From Oidiodendron maius Zn (lineage: Eukaryota; Ascomycota; Leotiomycetes; Myxotrichaceae), in contig KN832882.1 of assembly GCA_000827325.1 (NCBI GenBank), positions 1,376,689-1,440,688 of the forward strand: 64,000 nucleotides of DNA. Reading direction: 5' to 3'. How positions within the stretch are numbered: the first letter of the stretch is position 1; every line of letters starts with the position of its first letter. The notes beneath the pieces were generated by a model. The model saw nothing but the letters and a program-made list of their open reading frames with translations, was not told where the DNA came from and did not search any database. Below are positions 57,608-64,000 of this stretch, piece after piece. The position numbers and the translations under genes were made by a program.

Positions 57608-60077
57608 ATGACGCCAATTCTGGAAGTGTCCAGATTGGGCTTCCTGTCGTGGCTCCTCTGTGCTGTGGTGGTACAGGCCGAACCTTTATTCGACGTTTTT
57701 AAGTATGTCGACCAGCTCATTGGCACCGACAATGGAGGCAACGTCTTCGCCGGAGCTACTCTCCCATACGGAATGGCCAAGGCGGTGGCAGACGTTGATG
57801 GCCAGAACACGGGCGGGTTTTCTACAGACGGTAGCAATGTCATCGGCTTCTCCCATATGCATGATTCGGGGACTGGCGGAAACCCATCACTGGGGAACTT
57901 TCCCCTCTTCCCACAGTACTGCGCAGAAGATGTCCTGGATAATTGCAATTTCCTGCGAGAGGCTCGGGCGACGCCGTACAACGGTAGTTCCGTGGTGGCT
58001 AGTCCTGGATATTTTTCTCTGAGTCTCGTGAATGGGATACAGGCTGAGATGACCGTTACACAGCATGCTGCCTTGTACCACTTTACATTTCCCTCGGAAA
58101 CGGCTGCAGATGGGAAAGAGCTCAGTCCTCTAATACTCTTGGACTTGACGGATCTGGCAGCGAGTCGTCAGAATGCGACAATCAGCGTTGAAGGGGCAGG
58201 GATAAGAGGCAATGGAACATTCATTCCTAGCTTCGGCGGGGGGTCTTTTATAATGCATTTCTGCGCTGAATTTACGGGGTCCACGATCAAGGATTCGGGA
58301 ATCTGGGTAAATAATCGAGCGGGCACGGAACCGAAAGACCTGTTTGTCACGCGTGGCATCAATCTCTTCTACCTCGAAGCCGGTGGCTTCATACGCTTTG
58401 ATCGGCCAGCCAGCGGGACTATAAGCGCCAGAGTTGGCGTCAGCTTTGTCAGCGCAGATCAGGCATGCCGGAATGCTGAAGAGGAAATACCGGATTGGGA
58501 CTTCGATGGTATTAAGAAGACTGCGGAGGACGCATGGAGGGAGAAGTTAAGTGTGGTGTCCGTAGATGCCGGAGGGGCGAGTGATTCCCTACAGACGAAT
58601 TTCTGGAGTGCGATATATCGCACGATGATATCTCCCCAGAACTATACTGGGGAAAACCCACTATGGACCAGTGACGAACCTTACTTTGATTCATTTTACT
58701 GGTAAGCCGCTTGATGATTTGTGTTGGAAGCAGCTAAATATATTTAGCCTATGGGATTCGTTTCGCTCTCAGCTCCCCTTCCTTACCATAGTTGATCCAG
58801 ATACCTTGTCTTCTATGGTCCGCAGCCTCTTGGATACCTATAAACACCTTGGCTGGCTTCCAGACTGTCGGATGAGTCTTTGCAAAGGCTTTACACAAGG
58901 TGGTTCCAACGCAGATATTGTAATTGCTGACGCCTTCGTGAAGAACTTGACTGGGCCAGTCCCAATAGATTGGGCTCTCGCGTATGAGGCTGTTGTAAAC
59001 GATGCTGAGAATGAGCCCTTAGACTGGTCGAATGAAGGAAGAGGTGGATTGATGAGCTGGAAAGCACTTAACTATATTCCCGCTTTGGACTTCGATTATC
59101 TCGGCTTTGGGACCAATTCAAGAAGCATATCTAGGACGCTCGAATATTCCTACAATGATTTTTGTATTTCAAAGATTGCACAGGGCCTCGGAAATGGAAA
59201 TGGTCACGCGAAGTACTCTGACCGTGCAATGAATTGGAAGAATTTATTCAAGCCTGACCAAAAGTCCTCTATTAACGGGAAAGACACTGGATTCACGGGC
59301 TTCTTCCAGCCTAAATATTTAAATGGGACATGGGGTTTCCAGGACCCGATCCTTTGCAGTCCGCTGGATGGATTTTGTTCACTCACCTCGAACCCACAGG
59401 AAACCTTCGAGGACTCTATTTGGGAATATCAATTGTATGTGCCTATTTCCCTTGAAATCCCGAATGGGGCCTTTTTAACTTCGCGCAGCTTTGTACCCCA
59501 GGATTTCGCATCCCTCATAACGCTCCTCGGTGGAGAAGTCGAATTTATTAAGCGCCTCGATTTCCTTCATACCAGTGGTCTCACCGATATTGGGAACGAA
59601 CCGTCCTTCCTCACCGTCTTCCTCTACCACTACGCTGGGCGGCCCGCACTCTCGACGCAGCGGGTGCACTCATACGTTCCCGGATACTTCAACGCCTCCA
59701 CGACCGGCCTTCCGGGTAACGATGACAATGGGGCGATGGCATCGTTCACAGCCTTTTGTATGATTGGACTATTCCCGAACCCTGGCCAGAACGTCTACCT
59801 CATCTCACCTCCATTCTTCGAATCCGTCAGCTTCAGGCACCCCCAGTCATCGAAAGCGGCGACGATTAAGAATATCGGCTTCGACCCTAGCTATAAGAAT
59901 GTGTATGTGCAGAATGCGACACTGAATGGCAAGCCCTATACTCGGAACTGGATTGGGCATGAATTTTTCTTAGAAGGGATGGTGCTAGAATTGGTCTTAG
60001 GTGAAACGGAGAGTGACTGGGGCACGAAGGAGGAGGACCGGCCACCGAGCATGAGCGCGGCCGGTATGGCTATGTGA
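57608..60077 (+). CDS. Secreted GH92 alpha-1,2-mannosidase-type enzyme (copy B)
   Basis: Three exons, 57608-58701, 58748-59434, 59489-60077; 789 aa. Signal peptide VSRLGFLSWLLCAVVVQA after the ATG at 57608. The same motif order as copy A: VFKYVDQLIGTDNGGNVFAG, GFSHMHDSGTGG, ENPLWTSDEPYFDSFY, LPDCRMSLCKGFTQGGSN, EPLDWSNEGRGGLMSWK and TGLPGNDDNGAMASFTAFCM. Intron 2 (59435-59488, 54 nt, GTATGT...GCGCAG) is a multiple of three and stays open if read through, so a naive model would keep 18 extra residues; removing it restores EYQFFVPQDFASL, which aligns with TFYVPQDMATI of copy A. Neither intron is shared with copy A. An exo-mannosidase role is from the family. Confidence 0.92.
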
Positions 60078-61076
60078 AGACATGTCACGTTGAAAAAATA
60101 TCAAAAATGGGGGGGGGGGGGTAGGGGGGGTAAACCCCGATCATTGAGAACGACTCGATCGGAGGTCTATATAGGTATGAAATGGTCTCTATATACACAA
60201 TATTATGTTGCTACGTCTGGTAAGACCCCCCTGAAACCCTTAAATGTGGCATAGTGAGAACTACGCTATTGTAAGGGGGGTTTTTGACCGTGACAAGAGA
60301 GTACTATCGCTCTACTAAATGCTCCCTTATCTTGAGTATATTTTATAGTGTTTAGGTCGACGCCTTCTATGCTAGTGTTAGTTATTAAGAAGCTCTAGTG
60401 CAGTATTGAGAAAGCCCGATATTTACATTAATAACTACCTGATATCACTCCTACTAGGAGTTGTATACGGTCCTTCCACAGCAGAGAATGCGACGAACGT
60501 GGGTCTTCTCCCGATCAACAAGCATCGGTGCGGGGTCTTCCGCGCCCTGGCCCCAGCTTACTCTCTGTAATATGGGGTACAGTAAGACGATCCTGTGCGG
60601 TTCTGCAGGGTGTGGAGTAGTGCCTGTCAGCAGTGCCCAGAGCTTTCCAACCAATTCAGCTCTACGTCTGTCCAAAAATGTCTCTTGGTAGGTACTGCCT
60701 CATTACTGTACTACATGTCCTGGGACGGAGGAATTGGCTAATTAGTCCGTAGGATGCCTGACTGGGTTAGGTCGCGTCGCTTGGAAACGTGCCTCGGTAT
60801 TTGCTTTTTTGGGATATCATATGTCTGGGGCGGGAGGATGGGGACTCTCCTCACTTTTCCTTTTAGGAGAGCCATTCGTGCCTCGGCGCGGCATAAAAAA
60901 GAGCGTCCTCTTTCGTCTCCCATTGTTGCCTACTTCCCATGTGAATAGGGACCAAGAGAGACCTCCATCTATATCTATCTCTGTCGACAGAACCTAGTTC
61001 GTCACTCTCTTCCTCCCTTGCTTCATCCCTGGTCGAATCTTCCCTTCGAAGCTCCAGGTTCACCTCCACCTCCATC
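60078..61076. other. Intergenic with G-tracts
   Basis: Contains a G13 run and G7 run (60109-60130), an imperfect inverted repeat around 60226-60294 with CCCCCC and GGGGGG arms, and then the BVMO promoter. A 73-codon minus-strand frame at 60454-60675 has protein-like residues but no recognisable family. Confidence 0.5.
60109..60130. repeat. G13-TA-G7 tract
   Basis: Thirteen consecutive G, then TA, then seven G on the plus strand, 30 bases after the GH92 copy B stop codon. It could form a G-quadruplex; tract length is prone to sequencing error. Confidence 0.75.
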
Positions 61077-62620
61077 ATGGGTTCTATAGATACCAAAGTC
61101 GGCGAGGAGTCCCACTTCGACGTTCTCATCATTGGGGCTGGCATATCTGGTATCAACTCTGCCTACCGCATTCAAGCCGAGTTGCCTCACTATAACTATG
61201 CCATCATCGAGGCTCGAAGTGCCATGGGGGGAACCTGGGATTTCTTCCGATACCCGGGCCTCAGGTTCGACTTTCAAATCCAAGCATCTCTTGTCTCCTA
61301 CTAACTGTACACCTCAGATCAGACTCCGACCTCCACACCTTCGGTTTCCCATGGCGCCCATGGAGCTCGCCGAAGTCCATTGCAGATGGTCAATCGATTT
61401 GCAAATACATCCAGGAATCAGCAGCAGAGTATGGAATTGATAAGAGGGTCAGGTACCGCCACCACGTAACATCAGCCAACTGGTCCTCTGCCGAGCAGCA
61501 ATGGAGCTTAGCCGTCAACAGCGACGACGGCGCGAAGACCCTAACGGCGCGGTTCGTTGTATTCAGCACGGGCTATTACAATTACAAGGAAGCGCTCCAA
61601 ACGATGATTCCCGGCCTAGAAAATTTCAAGGGTGTGACTGTCCATCCTCAGTTCTGGCCCGAGGACCTCGATTATACAGGCAAGAAGATGGTAGTCATTG
61701 GCAGCGGCGCGACGGCCATAACCATTATCCCGGTCCTTGCCCGGAAGGCTGCGATGGTAACCATGCTCCAGCGCAGTCCATCCTACATCATATCTCAGCC
61801 TGCTGTCGATCCCTTTGGAGAGCTCATGCGCAAACTACTCCCCAAGTGGCTGGCCTTCAAGCTCGTGCGCTGGAAGTTCCTCCTCGTCCCTTTTCTGTTC
61901 TATCAATTTTGCCGTGTCTACCCCGGTGCAGCTCGCTGGATTCTGAAGCGTCGTGCCGAGAGAGAGCTTCCCAAGAACATCCCCCACGACCCTAACTTTC
62001 GCCCCTGCTACAACCCCTGGGAGCAGCGACTGTGCGCCTCTCCTGATGGGGATTTCTTTCAGGCGCTCCGTGAGGGCCATGCGGATGTCGTGACAGACAA
62101 AATCAAGACTGTCACGGCGACCGGCATTGAGACCGAATCTGGGCGGACACTGGATGCGGATATAATTGTCACGGCTACAGGTTTAAAGCTTCAACTTCTA
62201 GGCGGCGCCACTATTACCATCGACTCAAAACCCCTCGAGCTCTCCGATAAGTACGTCTGGAAGGGTCAGATGCTGCAGGATGTTCCCAATGCCGTCCTTG
62301 TTGTCGGCTACACCAATGCCTCCTGGACCTTGGGTTCCGACTCCACGTCGCTTCAGGTCAGCCGGCTCCTGAAATACATGGACCGGCACGGCATGGCATA
62401 CGCCACTGCTCGAGTTCCAGAGGGACAAAAAATGGCGTCTGTACCAATCATAAATTTGAGTTCGACGTATGTTGAGAAAGCCAGGACCATGCTGCCTCGT
62501 GCTGGCGACACCGGGCCATGGAAACCTAGAGTCAACTATATTATGGATCGCTGGGAGGCAGCTCACGGGTCCGTGACGACAGATATAGAGTTCACCAAAG
62601 CAGTGAAGAAAGATATTTGA
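61077..62620 (+). CDS. Flavin monooxygenase, Baeyer-Villiger type, 496 aa
   Basis: Exon 1 61077-61264, intron 61265-61317 (GTTCGA...CTCAG), exon 2 61318-62620. The FAD-binding loop DVLIIGAGISGINSAYRI is near residues 20-37, followed by [20 protein letters not shown] once spliced, the family's conserved stretch. The Baeyer-Villiger fingerprint FxGxxxHxxxWP is present as FKGVTVHPQFWP near residue 185, and the NADPH-binding loop as KKMVVIGSGATAITI. The C-terminal region has DADIIVTATGLKLQL and NYIMDRW. These enzymes insert an oxygen next to a ketone to make an ester or lactone. The protein is shorter than many fungal BVMOs but resembles the 490-aa group. It lies 279 bp from, and convergent with, an alpha/beta-hydrolase that could cleave such an ester. 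Confidence 0.92.
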
Positions 62621-62899
62621 TTAAATTTTGGCACATATTTGGTCTGGGGGGGCTGGAATCAGGTATTTTGTTTTCCGTAGATGGCGTGGTCTATATACAG
62701 GGACCTGTTGTCCCTACTATGGATGTAATTCATTTGAGGAAATTGGGTAAAAGAATGAACATGTATCTGGGTAGAATATGTATAGATTTTCTAATAGTAT
62801 CCATGAAGAGTAGTCTTCGTGGATGTAATTCCTACTGCCTTCTTGTCTCCATCACTTGAGGAAATGAAATTATATCCTGCGTCATAAATTTCATTTTCA

Positions 62900-63703
62900 T
62901 CATGCTTCTTCCCCTGTAGCACGCCTCAAGAATCCCACGGTCTCATCTGGCTTCGCCAAAAAAGGGCTATGCGAGCAGAATACTCTCTCAGTTTCCATTT
63001 CCGCTCCCAACCCCCGGCAGTTTTGAACCATGATCTCTTGAATCTCCGGCTTGATCGCGCGATCATCCTCACAGATCAAATATCTTGAGGGGATGATTCT
63101 CCAAGCCGCACTCGGAGCAGCAGCATGGAACGTTGCGTAGGAATGTCGGGCGAGCTTGGACTTCCAGTACTTCCCCTCTTCCGCAGGGAGGTCGTGGTAG
63201 AAGCCATCAATGGGATTTTTCCAGTTTACCCAAGGTTCCTAAATTTCCAAATCAATATTGAGGATCTTTGGTCTCGGTTAGGTGGCGGAGAGACAAACTT
63301 GCACGTCCCATTCAGGATCCTCCCCTCCTAACGCCTTAGCCAAACTGACACCCTCTGGCGGGATAAATGCGCACATATACGCCAGTTTTACCACTCCGCC
63401 TTTCCGCCCACTCTTTTCCCTCTCGGTTTTACTCAACCCATCTAGAGCTCCGCCAGCAACAATCCCTCCCCAGCTATGTGCTACTACTACGACAAGGTGG
63501 CCTTGGTCTACTTCATCTTGTACAGTACGATGGACGATGTCGATGTCAGGCTGGAGATCAAGGACGGCAGGTTCGTGACCGGCAGCTAGTAAAGAGAGAG
63601 GAATACATTTGTATCCAAGAATAGAGAGTTTAGCAATTATGACCTTGAATGGTTCTGGCGTGTGCCAGGCGCCGGGAATGAAAACCATAGTTGGCTTGCT
63701 CAT
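62900..63703 (-). CDS. Alpha/beta-hydrolase, 247 aa
   Basis: Exon 1 63703-63299, an intron of 60 nt (GTTTGT...TTTAG), exon 2 63238-62900. The start reads KPTMVFIPGAWHTPEPF, the oxyanion-loop strand of the family. The nucleophile elbow is VVVVAHSWGGIVAGGAL, with Ser in A-H-S-W-G. Exon 2 supplies the rest of the fold: EPWVNWKNPIDGFYHDLP, YLICEDDRAIKPEIQEIM with the likely acid region, and FCSHSPFLAKPDETVGFLR with the catalytic His near the end. This is the compact fungal hydrolase/esterase subgroup related to plant methyl esterases. It may act on the product of the neighbouring monooxygenase; that link is inferred from position only. Confidence 0.87.
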
Positions 63704-64000
63704 GGTGGCTATCTTCTGTGTCAGACTTCCGATGGGAGGCTACCGTACAAATGGAGTGGCACTTAATATACGGCCGATTTATGTAACTTATACCCCGTCG
63801 GTCTGAATAAGCATGTGCTTTCCCCCCGGTAATTGCAGGGAAAGGTAAACCTTATTGTGACTAAGCGCTGCTTTTGAATTAGGGAAGGTCATTCGAAGTG
63901 CATCTCGTAGCCTTCTTTCTATGGAGTTATGAGATTGGGCATCATTTGACTTTGAAGTCACATTCTAGTCACGGAATCTCGGGCGTATTATTTCACACCC
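63704..64000. other. Window end, promoter of the hydrolase
   Basis: Upstream flank of the alpha/beta-hydrolase; no start of another gene is visible before the window ends. Confidence 0.5.

Noticed and set aside
60454-60675. 73-codon minus-strand frame with protein-like residues
   Set aside because: No family recognised and no flanking exons; could be a gene fragment but cannot be supported.

Overview
This is nuclear DNA of a filamentous ascomycete (Pezizomycotina). The signs are many short introns of about 45-60 nt with fungal splice and branch sites, a HET-domain gene, two Clr5-type proteins, an eisosome PIL1 gene, an H3K27 methyltransferase (KMT6/EZH2) and secreted GH92/GH78 glycosidases. 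I cannot fix the genus; a leotiomycete-like fungus is a guess. No rRNA, tRNA, CRISPR or retroelement was found.

Layout. 1-14 kb is accessory: a secreted multi-exon subtilase built with three Cys modules (1144-5531), a complete hAT-type MITE with a perfect 8-bp target duplication (5666-6022), an orphan exon (6254-6688), a HET-domain gene (7368-9158), an IFI6/27-like relic (10015-10205), a four-finger C2H2 gene, a small two-exon gene of unknown role and an F-box-like gene (12700-13836). 14-26 kb is core: RAD2/XPG nuclease and the NatC subunit NAA38 share a divergent promoter, followed by PIL1 and a Clr5/ankyrin-like gene. 25.9-30.85 kb is gene-poor. KMT6 occupies 30854-34133 and a tail-anchored coiled-coil protein 35680-37839.

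38-64 kb mixes secreted sugar-degrading and metabolic genes with housekeeping ones: a GH78 rhamnosidase convergent with a GH92 mannosidase, the SEC61-gamma gene SSS1, an F-box protein, a Clr5-domain protein, a Fic protein, a medium-chain dehydrogenase, an RBR ubiquitin ligase, a second GH92, and a convergent Baeyer-Villiger monooxygenase plus alpha/beta-hydrolase pair.

The spliced gene models were assembled by eye; in each multi-exon model the exon lengths sum to a multiple of three. The points most worth a second look are the subtilase architecture, the MITE, the two GH92 genes that share no intron position, the BVMO/hydrolase pair, a Fic protein with an altered inhibitory motif, probable GC-AG introns, and repeated TCACGTGA palindromes in intergenic DNA.
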